From Mesostigma viride (taxonomy: Eukaryota; Streptophyta; Mesostigmatophyceae; Mesostigmatales; Mesostigmataceae), in the NCBI GenBank assembly GCA_009746045.1, contig RPFO01001925.1, positions 1 to 40,576 of the forward strand: a stretch of 40,576 nucleotides of DNA, given 5' to 3'. The notes under the pieces were generated by a model that searched no databases, had not been told where the DNA came from, and saw nothing but the letters and a program-made list of their open reading frames with translations. Positions 1-9,181 of the stretch are shown piece after piece. Position 1 is the first letter of the stretch; each line of letters starts with the position of its first letter. The translations under genes were made by a program, and so were the position numbers.

Positions 1-9
1 GGCCTTCTG

Positions 10-943
10 ATGCGCATCGAAGATCTGACGGCCGTGGATGAACGCCCCGCCGCCCCCCTCGAGGCGTACCTGCGCACCATATCGCTAGGAGTGATCCCGC
101 CCAAGCAGAGTATGGGGAGGCAGACCGTCCAGTGCGCGCGCGGGGTCGCCAAGGCGCTAGGTAGGGCCCAAGTGGTGCTGCTCGTCTCCCAGATGCGGCC
201 GTACCTCCCCCCGCGAGCCGTGCAGACGGCCACGAAAGCGGACCTCTGCGCCCTCGTCGCCGAGGACATCGTCGACAGCATCACCAGGATCCTGTGCACG
301 GTCAACCTCCTCCAATGCCCCCTCTCCATGCACCGGGAGCTCGCCAGGAGCGCCGCCGCCTTGTCCGGGTGCGCCGAGGATAAGCTCGAGGGCCTCCCCG
401 GCCGCACCTGTGCGCGCTCATCGCGTCCAGTCTGACCTCCGAGTACCGAGCGGCGCTGCTCAACCTGGGCAACTCCGCCGACGTCGCCTCCTCCCTCCCC
501 TGGCGCCTCCTGGGGGAGGAGGCGGCGCCCTTGGAGGGGGACGACCCCCACAGGGACGGCCTGGCACACACCCTGCGCCTGATGTCCCTGCTGCTGCCCG
601 TGTCGGGCGAGCGGAAGGCGCGGGCCGTCCGATCCCACGCGCGCGTGGCCGCAAAGGCGGCGCTGTCGCCTCCCAGGGTATGGAACGCCGTGCTGGCGAT
701 GACAGGCGGGGGCGGAGACAGCCCCCCCCCATCGTCAGGGCGCTGCGGGCGATGAGGAGCCCGGACCGCGCCGAGGGGGAGAGGCTCGTGGCGTCCCTGT
801 ACTCCCAACACGCGTCCTCCTCCTCCTCCTCCTCCCCGTGCATCAAGGCGTGGCTGGCCGTACAGAGCATGCGAGAGGGGTGCGCGAGGAAGCTGCTGGC
901 GTCGAACCGGTCCCGAGTGTACACCGGACACCGGTGCGGTTAG
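10..943 (+). pseudogene. Unrecognised protein, reading frame broken twice
   Basis: A coding-like stretch begins at or before the left edge, since the frame is open upstream of the ATG at 10. It runs in one frame to about 400, continues in a second frame to about 725, and finishes in a third to the stop at 943. The second switch falls on a run of eight C near 721-728. Joined, it would be roughly 310 residues, rich in Leu, Ala and Arg, with a Ser run encoded by TCC repeats near 818-836. I recognise no domain. Either a real gene carrying sequencing indels or a decayed gene; the C-run position favours indels. The start may lie outside the window. Confidence 0.4.
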
Positions 944-952
944 CGCCGGGTG

Positions 953-960
953 TATATCTA
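953..960 (+). promoter_or_regulatory. TATA-like box upstream of the HNH gene
   Basis: TATATCTA lies 27-34 bases before the ATG at 987, in the short gap after the previous gene. It is a plausible core promoter by position and AT content in otherwise GC-rich sequence. Inference only. Confidence 0.35.
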
Positions 961-986
961 AGAGGTAGGTAGCTACCGCCCTCGCC

Positions 987-1544
987 ATGGAAAACTCGGA
1001 CGCCGCCACCGTCTGCGTGAAGTGCCAGCAGCCTAAGGCGAAGGGCGAGCTGGACAGCCGGAGCCGGAGGTACGCGGGAGTGTGCAGGGCGTGCAGGAGG
1101 GCGTCGGTCGCGGAGTTCCGGAGCACCAAAATGGGGTACTTCCGCTCCCAGCTGGATAAGATCGGCAGAGTGCCCAGGAGGAGGGACCGGATTGCCGCCA
1201 CCGAGAAAGACCTGTGCGATATATGGGACGCGCAGGGGGGGAGGTGCGCCATCACAGGGAGGGAGATGAAGCACGAGTACAACCCCGACAAGGAGAGGCA
1301 CGCCGATTCCGCGGCCATCGACCTGATAGACGGCATGATGGGGTACGCGCCGTCCAATATCCGTCTCGTGTGCCATTTCGTCCACCTCATGAAGGGGCGC
1401 ATGCCCCTGGCCGCGTTCGTGTCAGCGTGCAAAGAGATAACGGAATATCGGGCCGGATATCGAGCACCCAGCAGTACGGAAGAGGATACGGAGATGGCCG
1501 ATGGCGCCGCGCCACAAGATACCCGCTGGGCGGACATGGTATAA
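987..1544 (+). CDS. HNH-type nuclease with N-terminal zinc ribbon
   Basis: 185 residues. The N-terminal third has two Cys pairs (CVKCQQPK and, about 25 residues on, CRAC), a small zinc ribbon often seen before HNH domains. The middle holds an HNH-like core: GGRCAITGREM, then an AIDLIDG segment and SNIRLVCHFVHLMKG, the layout of family members where a zinc Cys pair and catalytic His/Asn surround a beta-beta-alpha metal finger. The last 30 residues are acidic and probably disordered. HNH proteins in giant viruses are often free-standing mobile nucleases; no intron or intein is seen next to this one. It could also act in recombination or repair. Confidence 0.65.
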   Translation: MENSDAATVCVKCQQPKAKGELDSRSRRYAGVCRACRRASVAEFRSTKMGYFRSQLDKIGRVPRRRDRIAATEKDLCDIWDAQGGRCAITGREMKHEYNPDKERHADSAAIDLIDGMMGYAPSNIRLVCHFVHLMKGRMPLAAFVSACKEITEYRAGYRAPSSTEEDTEMADGAAPQDTRWADMV

Positions 1545-1667
1545 AGATCCCATCAGGTCTGCGGATCAGCACAGACTCCCGCAGTTCGCGACCGACGCGT
1601 CCAAGCGTCCGCGTCCGTGTGTTCAAGCGTCCAAGCGTCCCAAGCGTCCGCGCCCGCCCCTGTCATC

Positions 1668-2354
1668 ATGGCGTCCACGATCGTCCTGTTCGAGGATTTC
1701 GACCCCAAGAAGATCGTGTACCGCGACCCGAAGAGGTCCACCACCGGCGGGCTGTCCGTCTATCTGAACTACGCCAAGGATGGGAAGGAGGTGCCAATCC
1801 GCATCCAGACCCCGAAAATGAGGGCGCCTTTCGGCATAAGCCGCTTCGAGGGGAAGAAAGGAGAGGTCAAGTACACCCTCGACCTCAGCTTCGATGACTA
1901 CCTCAACGAGGAGGAGGACGGGGGCAAGTTTTACAGCAAGTGGGTCGCCTTCGACGACCGGAACAAAGAAACCTCGTTCGAGAAGAGCACGACCTGGTTC
2001 AACAAGAAGATAAGTCTGGACGTCGTGAACGAGCTGTACACCTCGGCCGTGAAGCCCTCCAAGAAAGAGCAGTTCCCCCCGACGTTGAAGTGCACTGTGC
2101 CCTTCCGCAACGACAAGCCGGAGTGTCAGTTTTTTGACGATAACAAGCTGCCGGCCAAGATGGAGGATCTAGAGAGGGGAATGTACGTCCAGGCCATTGT
2201 GGAGGTCTCGCGCCTCTGGTTCATGGACAAGCAGTTCGGGTGCTCCCCCGTAGTGAAGATGGTCCAGTTTTTCCCTAACGGCCGCATCCCCAATGCGTAC
2301 TCCTTCATTGAGAGAGAGGAGCCCCGTGAGGAGGATGGTGTGGCCGCTGAGTAA
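1668..2354 (+). CDS. Giant-virus ssDNA-binding-like protein (DUF5871-like)
   Basis: 228 residues from ATG 1668; an in-frame GTG at 1617 would add 17. It resembles a family widespread in algal and mimivirus-like giant viruses, with the landmarks IQTPKMRAPFGIS, KYTLDLSF, STTWFNKK, a PPTLKC strand and a VQAIVEVSRLWF strand near the C terminus. The predicted all-beta core and acidic tail (EEREPREED) recall single-stranded DNA-binding proteins of the OB-fold kind, so a role in replication or recombination is likely but inferred. A TATAAA motif sits at 1540-1545, about 125 bases upstream. The frame is intact. Confidence 0.6.
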   Translation: MASTIVLFEDFDPKKIVYRDPKRSTTGGLSVYLNYAKDGKEVPIRIQTPKMRAPFGISRFEGKKGEVKYTLDLSFDDYLNEEEDGGKFYSKWVAFDDRNKETSFEKSTTWFNKKISLDVVNELYTSAVKPSKKEQFPPTLKCTVPFRNDKPECQFFDDNKLPAKMEDLERGMYVQAIVEVSRLWFMDKQFGCSPVVKMVQFFPNGRIPNAYSFIEREEPREEDGVAAE

Positions 2355-2463
2355 AATGTAACCTATTGATAATCAAACGCATGCCCCCCCCATTTTACTG
2401 CGGAAACAAAATAAGCACAGATGGTTTAGGACCTAATGGAGTCCCCATGGGCACAGAGGAGGA
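2355..2463. other. Short AT-rich spacer
   Basis: AT-rich gap between two same-strand genes. It probably carries the 3' end of the upstream gene and the promoter of the OTU gene. No clear motif apart from a run of seven C. Confidence 0.3.
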
Positions 2464-4203
2464 ATGCAAGCATCACATCAGGCTATTTGGAAACGTGGTG
2501 GCCCGCACCCTCTTCCCTCGCGGGGGGGGAACAGGGACATTGACGCCGCTCCGACGGCCGCGACCGCTTTTTGCGGAATTAGAGATCCGCCGCCGTACGG
2601 TAAGCAATACGGGTCTAGGGCGCAGTGTCAGAGGTTGCGGCAACTCCGCCACTACGGGCTGTTTGCGCCGGGTGGCGGCCAAGCCTCATCCCCCGTCAGC
2701 CCCCCCGGCAGCCAAGTCTGTCCACCCCCCCGCCAGCCCCCACCCCCACCCCCACAAGTCAGCCCCCCCCCAGCCAGCCCCCCCCAGCCAGCCAGCGGGC
2801 CAATTTGCCTTGTCCTCAACGGCATCCTAAAGGCTTCTCGAGCCAAGAACAAGCAATCCAACACCCCACAGTCTCGACCAGCACCGCCCAATCCTTCTCA
2901 ACCGACTCAACCACCGTCGTCCAATCCTACACTGCCGTCTAATCCTACTCAACCACCGTCGTCCAATCCTTCTCAACCGCCGTCTAATCCTACTCAACCA
3001 CCGTCGTCCAATCCTACACTGCCGTCTAATCCTACTCAACCACCGTCGTCCAATCCTTCTCAACCGCCGTCTAATCCTACTCAACCACCGTCGTCCAATC
3101 CTACACCGCCGTCTAATCCTAAACCCTTACCCCTAGACCCTGACCCTACGGGAGGCGAGAACAACGTTGCATGGTCCGGAGACAACAACAGCTTCGGTTT
3201 CTCGGTTAATGACCGGTCTGTCACATACCCCCCACGCATGGATGCGGGCGTCGACAAGGCCTATGTCGTGAAGGCGCCCGATGGTGATGAGTCGGCGTTC
3301 AGGCGCATCACGCAGGGTGATGGCAAATGCATGTTTAATGCCCTCTTGATTGTGGACGCGTTCCGGAAAGGGGAGACCGTGACGTCCGAACAGGTGGTCC
3401 AGAGGACGCGAGCGCTGAAAGAGGAAGTGCGTCCGCAGATTGAAAAATATGTCAAAGAGATACGAGCTAAATTCCCCTCGCATCTGCTCACAGACCCGCC
3501 CGGAACAACTATCGAAGACCAACTCAAAAAAATATTCAAGCCGACTGAATGCTCCGAAGGGGAATCAGATGCGATTGCCATCTTATCGCGCCATTTTCGG
3601 ACGCCTATCTACGTTTACCAAGAAAAAACGACTGTTGGAGATTGGTATTGGTATGCCCTCTACGATCCCGGGAGCAGAAACAACATCCCGCCCGTTTACA
3701 TTCGCCACAAAAGTGGGCATTGGGAGGCCTTGATCATGAATTCGGACGTGCCGCCGCCGCCGCCGCCGCGCCGGCCCCCGCCGGGCCAGACGCGCTCCCA
3801 GCAGGACCCGCAGCGGAGGAGCGCGGAGACTCTCAACAATCTTGTGGGGGTGGGCGGCGAGCGCCTAATGAGGGATCAAAACTTGAGAGGGCGCCCGCCC
3901 TCCGTCTTGCAAGGAGGCCTTAAGAGAGGCAGCAGCTCTCAACCGGGGGGGCGGCGGGCGCGCAACCGTCTGCTGGTCGCGGGCGCGGCCGCGGGCGGGG
4001 AAGCAGCACGTCTAGTCGAGCGAGCCAGGGGAGGGGGGTGGGGGGACCCTTCCGGCTGCCGCCTCGGCGCCAGATGGGGCGCCCGCTCGCCGCACTCGGG
4101 GCCGCCCCCGCGGAAGTGGCAATCGCCAGAGGGCGGCAGGCAATCCAACTCAACCGCTAAGAAGAAGCGACCGGAATACGGCGACAAGGAAGTAGCGCAG
4201 TAA
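2464..4203 (+). CDS. OTU-family cysteine protease (deubiquitinase-like) with proline-rich repeat arm
   Basis: 579 residues. The N-terminal 220 are Pro-rich and low complexity, with repeated PPSSNPT/LPSNPTQ units. The OTU domain spans about residues 275-425: DGKCMFNA places the catalytic Asp/Cys pair at D286 and C289, and SGHWEAL supplies the His at H419. The spacing fits OTU proteases, which remove ubiquitin or ubiquitin-like proteins. The C-terminal 150 residues are Arg/Gly/Pro-rich and basic. OTU proteins are common in giant viruses, some packaged in virions; the target here is unknown. With the RING and F-box genes nearby it suggests manipulation of host ubiquitin. Confidence 0.8.
   Translation: MQASHQAIWKRGGPHPLPSRGGNRDIDAAPTAATAFCGIRDPPPYGKQYGSRAQCQRLRQLRHYGLFAPGGGQASSPVSPPGSQVCPPPRQPPPPPPQVSPPPASPPQPASGPICLVLNGILKASRAKNKQSNTPQSRPAPPNPSQPTQPPSSNPTLPSNPTQPPSSNPSQPPSNPTQPPSSNPTLPSNPTQPPSSNPSQPPSNPTQPPSSNPTPPSNPKPLPLDPDPTGGENNVAWSGDNNSFGFSVNDRSVTYPPRMDAGVDKAYVVKAPDGDESAFRRITQGDGKCMFNALLIVDAFRKGETVTSEQVVQRTRALKEEVRPQIEKYVKEIRAKFPSHLLTDPPGTTIEDQLKKIFKPTECSEGESDAIAILSRHFRTPIYVYQEKTTVGDWYWYALYDPGSRNNIPPVYIRHKSGHWEALIMNSDVPPPPPPRRPPPGQTRSQQDPQRRSAETLNNLVGVGGERLMRDQNLRGRPPSVLQGGLKRGSSSQPGGRRARNRLLVAGAAAGGEAARLVERARGGGWGDPSGCRLGARWGARSPHSGPPPRKWQSPEGGRQSNSTAKKKRPEYGDKEVAQ
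2911..3120 (+). repeat. Tandem repeat encoding the Pro/Ser/Asn arm of the OTU protein
   Basis: Two near-identical 87-bp (29-residue) higher-order units starting near 2911 and 2998, plus a partial third, each built from shorter CCGTCGTCCAATCCT and CCGTCTAATCCTACT blocks. All unit lengths are multiples of three, so the frame is kept. Copy number is likely to vary between strains. Confidence 0.8.
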
Positions 4204-4243
4204 CATTTCTCAATTTAATTTGTGTGCCCTCTGGAAAGAGATC

Positions 4244-4894
4244 ATGATGGGATCCCGCTGCAACCCCGTTGCGAACACGAGCGAGGAGTACGTCGGCGTC
4301 ACCTCGCGTCCGGAAATCTTCGACACGATCTGCGGGGACGAGGCGTTCCAGGCCCTCAACTCCTCCTTCGCTGCGGACGCGGGCACCGCGACGATGATCG
4401 TCCCCGCCGAGTCCTACGACATGATGTTCAACCTGGACACGCGTGTGCGGGGGGCCGGGCTGAGTTACGGCTCCACGTTCGAAGACCAATTGAGCTTCGG
4501 GACCGAGCGGCTGCCGAAGCCCGAGGACGTCGTGGGCGCCACTCTCGACGACCACAAGGTGGGCGTGGGCTTCATCACCTCCAACACCAAGGACTTCCCC
4601 GTGACGGACATCCAGACGTTGCGGCCGTACATCCCGGCCCCCATTTCCGTCGACGGATGGGGGTCCATCGGGGTCGCGACCAAGGGCGCGTTCGGGCAGA
4701 TGATCACCGACAACACCTTCCTCATGGACCCGCGGTTCACGTGGCCCATGCAGGGAATCGACGTGCAATCCAACGGCATATACGGGTTCCCGGAGGTCTC
4801 CGCCGCAAGCTCGCTCGGTGTGTGGGGCGAATCAGGAGCGCCCCCGCGCAACAACCTGTGGGGAGGCCCGGGCTCCTCCTCTATGTTTGGATGA
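4244..4894 (+). CDS. Unrecognised protein, possibly structural
   Basis: 216 residues from ATG 4244; an in-frame GTG at 4220 would add eight. The composition is that of a soluble beta-rich protein, with many Gly, Asn, Thr and Phe, few Lys, and a C-terminal Gly/Ser/Pro-rich tail (residues about 190-216). No membrane segment, signal peptide or catalytic motif is visible. The frame is intact and upstream sequence is AT-rich. A virion protein is possible from composition alone. Confidence 0.55.
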   Translation: MMGSRCNPVANTSEEYVGVTSRPEIFDTICGDEAFQALNSSFAADAGTATMIVPAESYDMMFNLDTRVRGAGLSYGSTFEDQLSFGTERLPKPEDVVGATLDDHKVGVGFITSNTKDFPVTDIQTLRPYIPAPISVDGWGSIGVATKGAFGQMITDNTFLMDPRFTWPMQGIDVQSNGIYGFPEVSAASSLGVWGESGAPPRNNLWGGPGSSSMFG

Positions 4895-4955
4895 GGCCGG
4901 GGTCCGGCGGTGCGTTTACAGGGGGTGGAAAAAGCTCTTGTCCCTTTGTAAGTAA

Positions 4956-5381
4956 ATGGAGGCGGCAGTAGCGGGGGCGGACTGGCGAGAGAGGATGCGC
5001 ACCATGACCACCGAGTACATCGAGCTGGACGACGCCGTGAAGAGGGTGACCGTGGACATCAAGCCGCTGAAGAAGAGAAAGACCGCGCTGGAGAATGACA
5101 TCCTGGAGAGCATGGTCTCCGCCGGCGTGGACGCTTGCAATATATCCGGCACCTCCGACAAGCTGCTGGTGAGGACGCACAGGAAGAAGGCGGCATCCAA
5201 AAAGGGGGACTATCTAGAACGCCTCGTGGCCTTCTTCGACGGCGACGAGGCGCGCGCCCAGCAGTGCCTGGACGCGTTGAACGACACCCAGGTCGTGGAG
5301 GTCAGGAGGCTGAAGCGCGTCACCAAGAAGCAGGAGGCTCCAGGAGGGGCCGCCACGTCGGGCAGCAGCGATGAGGGGTGA
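4956..5381 (+). CDS. Small coiled-coil protein of a giant-virus family (DUF5760-like)
   Basis: 141 residues. Residues about 20-55 form a charged heptad-like helix (DDAVKRVTVDIKPLKKRK). A compact segment with NISGTSDKLLVRTHRKK and a Lys-rich C-terminal half follow. This order (short coil, LES-containing helix, then a beta hairpin with basic residues) resembles a family present in several algal giant viruses, often near other structural or regulatory genes. Function unknown. The Ser/Gly tail looks disordered. The family assignment is from memory of its shape. Confidence 0.5.
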   Translation: MEAAVAGADWRERMRTMTTEYIELDDAVKRVTVDIKPLKKRKTALENDILESMVSAGVDACNISGTSDKLLVRTHRKKAASKKGDYLERLVAFFDGDEARAQQCLDALNDTQVVEVRRLKRVTKKQEAPGGAATSGSSDEG

Positions 5382-5426
5382 ACATAAAAGCCGGGGGGGG
5401 CGGGCGCGCGTGTGCAGACGCGAAAT

Positions 5427-6244
5427 ATGAATCCCCCCCATCCGCTGCGTCCGGGGACGAGCACCCCGCCCAGATCGCCGTGAGTGCGGACGACCTCTCC
5501 TGCGCGATATGCCTGAACATGCTGATGGACCCCGTCGTGATCGAGTGCAGCACGAGGGTCCAGGAGGGCAAGTGCGAGGCCATGGTCTGCAGGCGTCCGT
5601 GCATGGAGCAGCTGATCGCCAAACAGAGGAGCAGGGGCGGCCCCTCGTCCGCGGTGCTGGGGAGGTGCATCGTGTGCAGGGGCCAGTGGAATCGCTACGT
5701 CTTCCGCCCCTGCATCCGGGTCGGCAGCATCACCGCAGAGGTTGCGAGGAGGTGCCCCCACGACGGGTGCGACTTTACAGCGAAGGGCATGGTGCTGTTG
5801 TCCCATGAAAAGGATTGCGGATACAAGAAGGTCGCGTGTCCCAACCAGCGCTTTGGGTGCCAGCAGTTGTTGCGCAGGAGGGACATCGCCCCCCATAGAT
5901 CCGCCTGCCGACACTTTCCATGCAAGTACTACCTGGAGAGCGACGGCTGCAAGCACGTGGCGGACATGGCCGGCATCAAGCGGCACGAGGAAGAGTGCCC
6001 TTTCGGCCAGTACCCGTGTGTGGTGCTCATCAACAACTTGCGCACCAAGTTGGGGATGTGGAGGACATGCAACGAGAACAACCTGCTTCAATGGAGTCTG
6101 TGGGACCCGGGCTATGGCACGCCCCAGTGCAGTTGCGAGCAAGACCACACGCGCTTCTTTGGCGAGGGGTACTTTGGCGAGGGTCGAGGGGAAAACTCGC
6201 CGTTTTTGCAGTCCCAGATGGGGCAGGATTACATAAGCCTTTAG
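5427..6244 (+). CDS. RING / TRAF-type zinc-finger protein, probable E3 ubiquitin ligase
   Basis: About 270 residues. A RING-like domain begins with LSCAICLNMLMDPVV and continues through CRRPC and CIVCRGQW, giving the Cys/His ligand series of a U-box/RING E3. TRAF-type or SIAH-like zinc fingers follow: CPHDGCDF, CPNQRFGCQ, HRSACRHFPCKYY, CKHVADM and HEEECPFGQYPC. Such RING-TRAF proteins occur in many giant viruses and presumably recruit host E2 enzymes. The best start is ATG 5427, but it is one frame off across a run of seven C at 5433-5439; the open frame itself begins at GTG 5378. I read this as an indel near the N terminus. ATAAAAG at about 5385 may be the promoter. Confidence 0.75.
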
Positions 6245-6277
6245 TTTTTTAATGTTCATGGAAATGAAATGAAACGT

Positions 6278-6889
6278 TTATTCGGCATCTCGGACATCAC
6301 CCTCCTCACTCATCATGTCCCTTAGCACGATGGCGCCGATCTTGGTGATGCAACCCTTGATCGCGCTCAAGAACTGGTCGTCGGGGGCCCACGCCTCCCA
6401 GTCACCCAATGCACTTTTTAGCTGGCGGCACTGGTTGCACGCACAGGATGGGTCGGCCGTGTCGATCTCCGCGAAATCCCACGCCTCCTCGTCCTCCTCC
6501 TCCTCCTCCTCGTCCTCCTCCTCCTCCTCCTCCTCCTCCTCCTCGTCCTCCTCCTCCTCCTCCTCCTCCTCCTCCTCCTCCCGCGCCCTCTTCACGCCCC
6601 TTGCCTCTCCCCGTATGACGGCCGTCACGTCCCGCACCTCCTCTTCGAGCCCGGGCCTGTCCATGTGCGTCATGGACTCCGCCAGGAGGGCGCGATGGAG
6701 CAGGGCGCAGATGTCCAATCGCGGGTTGGCGAACTCGGGGTTGTGGCGGAGAAACGCGTCCGCGCGCTCGCAGGTGTGCTTCAATATGTTGCAAATGATG
6801 GCCATCACCACGTCCTTCTGTTGAGAGGTGATGGAGGAGGAGGCCATGTCGCCGTCCCACAGGAGGCCCGTCTTCATGAACTCGTACAT
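6278..6889 (-). CDS. Unrecognised protein with a long Glu/Asp run
   Basis: 203 residues. The N-terminal half is mostly helical with no known motif. Residues about 103-135 are an almost pure acidic run encoded by TCC/TCG (minus-strand GAG/GAC) repeats at 6484-6580. The C-terminal 65 residues contain one CACNQC pair that could bind metal. Acidic runs of this kind occur in proteins that bind basic partners such as histones or nucleoproteins, but nothing here identifies the role. It converges with the RING gene, with a 33-base gap. Confidence 0.55.
   Translation of the reverse strand: MYEFMKTGLLWDGDMASSSITSQQKDVVMAIICNILKHTCERADAFLRHNPEFANPRLDICALLHRALLAESMTHMDRPGLEEEVRDVTAVIRGEARGVKRAREEEEEEEEEEEDEEEEEEEEEEDEEEEEEDEEAWDFAEIDTADPSCACNQCRQLKSALGDWEAWAPDDQFLSAIKGCITKIGAIVLRDMMSEEGDVRDAE
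6484..6580. repeat. TCC trinucleotide microsatellite inside the acidic-protein gene
   Basis: About 30 consecutive TCC/TCG triplets on the plus strand, read as Glu and Asp codons on the minus strand. Expansion would lengthen the acidic run without shifting the frame. Confidence 0.85.
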
Positions 6890-6950
6890 TTCTTCCTCTT
6901 CTCGTAGTTGTCATCACCGGACAATTTTTTGTGGGCGAGATAAGCGTAGT

Positions 6951-7178
6951 ATGAGCGGCTCGTTTCTGCAAACGCTGCGGGCCCCGAAGATCCTTGGCAC
7001 GGCCGTGTTCGACTGGGTAGCCACCCTCGCCGCAGCCCTGCTCATTAGTCGCCGCAGGACCGCCGGCATGTTCGTCGTCCGAGACGCGGCGGTCACGTTC
7101 GCGGCCTTGGTGGGGACAGGGGAGCTGCTCCACCTGCTCCTAGGCATCCACACGCCCGTCACAAATCTACTTCGGTGA
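6951..7178 (+). CDS. Small membrane protein of a kind conserved in giant viruses
   Basis: 75 residues from ATG 6951, with two hydrophobic segments: about residues 14-30 (GTAVFDWVATLAAALLIS) and 45-63. The opening pattern FLQTLRAPKI, then FDW, then a second helix ending in G-x-H-TPVTNLL matches small proteins I associate with mimivirus-like and phycodnavirus genomes, probably virion or factory membrane components. Its 3' end overlaps the convergent F-box gene by 20 bases. Confidence 0.6.
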   Translation: MSGSFLQTLRAPKILGTAVFDWVATLAAALLISRRRTAGMFVVRDAAVTFAALVGTGELLHLLLGIHTPVTNLLR

Positions 7179-8099
7179 GCTTTGCGGGCTCTCGCTCCTT
7201 CTTCAGGTGGTACCTCTTCCCGCACCCCGGCCCGAACCCGGCCTCTAGGTGGTATATCATCTTCAGGGCTCGGCGGCAGAACACGCACGTGCCCCAGCGC
7301 GACCACCGGGAGATGCACTCCGCGGGCTTCCTGTGGAAATAGCCCAGCTCGCGGTCCAGTTCGCGCGTCCATGTCGCCATCGTGTACACCTGTCCATCCG
7401 CGTCCACCATCGCGAACGTGTCCGTCAGGCGAGGCGCCATCCACCACAGGCTGTGTTTTTGGGCCCACATACGTTGCTCGCTGTCCACGAAGAAAGTGAT
7501 CGGCGTGAGGTCTCCGCAAGGGATGTCCACGTGCATGTAGCCGTACTTCCTGTGCTGCGAGTTCGGGTCGATGTCATTCCTCACCAGCTCGCCACTCATC
7601 AGCATCGACCTCACGTCGCGGAGGCCCTCCTCCCCCCCTGGCTGGCGCTGGAGCGGTGCTGGCAGACCGCCATGCTCGATGGGAGAGAGAACACCTGGCT
7701 CAGGCCGACCGTCACGTGCGTCGTCGTGCCCGCCCCGCGCACGTGCGGGAACAGGTGATTGAGCACGCGGAAAAAAAGGTCCAGGTCGCACCCCAGCGCC
7801 CCCGCGTACGGGGCCGCATACAAGCTGCTGTCCTCCTTACGCAGCCGGTGCAGGAGGTCGCGCGCCCCCATCAGCATCCGGCGGACAGTGTAGGCCTCCC
7901 CCGAATTGAGGGACCCTTGGGCGATGTGGAGGCGCGGGTCGTCCATCGCCTGCAACAAAAAACGCAGGAAGGGGAACTCGCTCTTGAAGGCCTCGTTTGC
8001 CGTTGTGGACACCGCCCGCAGGCTGATGGCGTCGCGGGCAGGGAGGTCCTCCATGATTTTACCTAAAAGATCTAGTGGCAAGTCGTCGAACGTTGCCAT
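7159..8099 (-). pseudogene. F-box protein with C-terminal zinc finger, one frameshift
   Basis: The N-terminal part (from ATG 8099) opens with DDLPLDLLGKIMEDLPARD and continues as an F-box, which binds Skp1 in SCF ubiquitin ligases. The frame switches near 7640-7680, next to a run of seven C, and the second part runs to the stop at 7159. That part ends in CVFCRRALKMIYH and GFGPGCGKRYHLKKE, a Cys-x2-Cys plus Cys pattern like the DUF6011-type zinc finger. Joined, it is about 310 residues. Both halves are well formed, so the break is more likely a sequencing indel than decay. Probable role: substrate receptor that redirects host ubiquitination. Confidence 0.65.
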
Positions 8100-8402
8100 T
8101 CTGTCCGTTTTGTCCGCCGCCGGACTGAGTGTTGGACGCGCCCTGGGAAGCGCTCTGATTGGCGGCGGATGACTCGGCCTTCTTCTTTATGTCCGGCAGC
8201 AGGGCCTGGATAAGGAAGTAGACCCCGTGATCAATATGGACACGTCGATTTTCGGTACGGCTTTGTACGCGCACGAAAAGACGATGACCGCCTTGAATAG
8301 CGCCGGCTCGATGGGGTAGTCTTCCAGAAGCACGAAGGGGATAAGTTGGGAAAAAATGGCCGAGAATGCTGTCATGGAGTCTTGCACCAGGAGGCCGTTC
8401 AT
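8059..8402 (-). pseudogene. Small membrane protein, one frameshift
   Basis: From ATG 8402 the first ~60 residues are hydrophobic (SAIFSQLIPFVLLEDYP, then FKAVIVFSCAYKAV). The frame then ends early, while an overlapping frame continues with FLIQALLPDIKKKAE and a Ser/Asn/Gly-rich tail to a stop at 8059. The shift lies near 8220-8240. Together they resemble a short viral membrane protein of about 110 residues. The 3' end overlaps the start of the F-box gene by 41 bases, suggesting co-transcription. An AT-rich TATAGTATA-like element lies just upstream on the minus strand. Confidence 0.45.
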
Positions 8403-8554
8403 TTCAACTTATACTATACACTCTTTGCTTTTTTTTCCGCCCCGCGTGTCCTTCCCTGTGCAGACAGGAGGGCGCGCGTGGACTGCTCATCCCTCTACAA
8501 GCCAGGTGCGTCTAGGGGGCTGGGATTTTCTGTGACGTGTGTGTGGTGTTGCTC

Positions 8555-9100
8555 ATGGACATAGAGGCGCTTTTGGATGGTCTGCCCACGTACGACTGCG
8601 GCCTTTTGGATGATGTTAGCAAGGCCCTGGAGATTCTAGTGGATCCCCGCATGACGGGGTGGGTGAATGTGGGCGAGGCGCCCCATGAAAAGCCTCCGAG
8701 CGGGGTCATCGAGTTCGAGATCGCGTCCACCTTCGTGGTAAACAACATCGGGGTGTTGGAGATCGATGCGCGCTCCGGGAAGTACGTCCACACCGTGTCG
8801 AAGCTGCCGTACAGCGACATCATTCGAGACATTAAGGGGGACGTCGACATCCGAGTCATGCTGGGAAATGGTGGGGAATGCGACCCCGAGGGGCTGACCG
8901 TCGTCAACTGTCTCGGGCAGTACGCAGACAAACACATCCGGGTCTACCTGGACCCCGAACACCTCCCGCAGACATTCTACATCAAGTACACGTGCTACCT
9001 GTTGCGGGAAGACGTCCGCAAGTCTGTGCTAGCGGCGCCCGAAGTGTTCACCCGCACGCACATGTACAAGGACGGGGTGATTGTGAGAGACACGCCATGA
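8555..9100 (+). CDS. Unrecognised soluble protein
   Basis: 181 residues from ATG 8555. An acidic, Leu-rich N terminus (MDIEALLDGLP) is followed by a predicted mixed alpha/beta body with repeated hydrophobic strands (VIEFEIASTFVVNNIGVLEID, IKYTCYLL). No membrane segment or catalytic motif is visible. It is intact and flanked by AT-rich gaps. Position among viral genes and beta-rich composition would fit a virion or assembly protein, but this is a guess. Confidence 0.55.
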   Translation: MDIEALLDGLPTYDCGLLDDVSKALEILVDPRMTGWVNVGEAPHEKPPSGVIEFEIASTFVVNNIGVLEIDARSGKYVHTVSKLPYSDIIRDIKGDVDIRVMLGNGGECDPEGLTVVNCLGQYADKHIRVYLDPEHLPQTFYIKYTCYLLREDVRKSVLAAPEVFTRTHMYKDGVIVRDTP

Positions 9101-9181
9101 ATGGAATTTCAAATAAGCTTTATGATCAGTTAATAAAACTCGTTATGGATGCAAGGACCTGGTCTACACGTCTTAAGCCTT

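Noticed and set aside
302-1537. 411-codon antisense frame over the HNH gene
   Set aside because: Ser/Arg/Pro-rich with no domain, opposite a recognisable gene; a GC-rich shadow.
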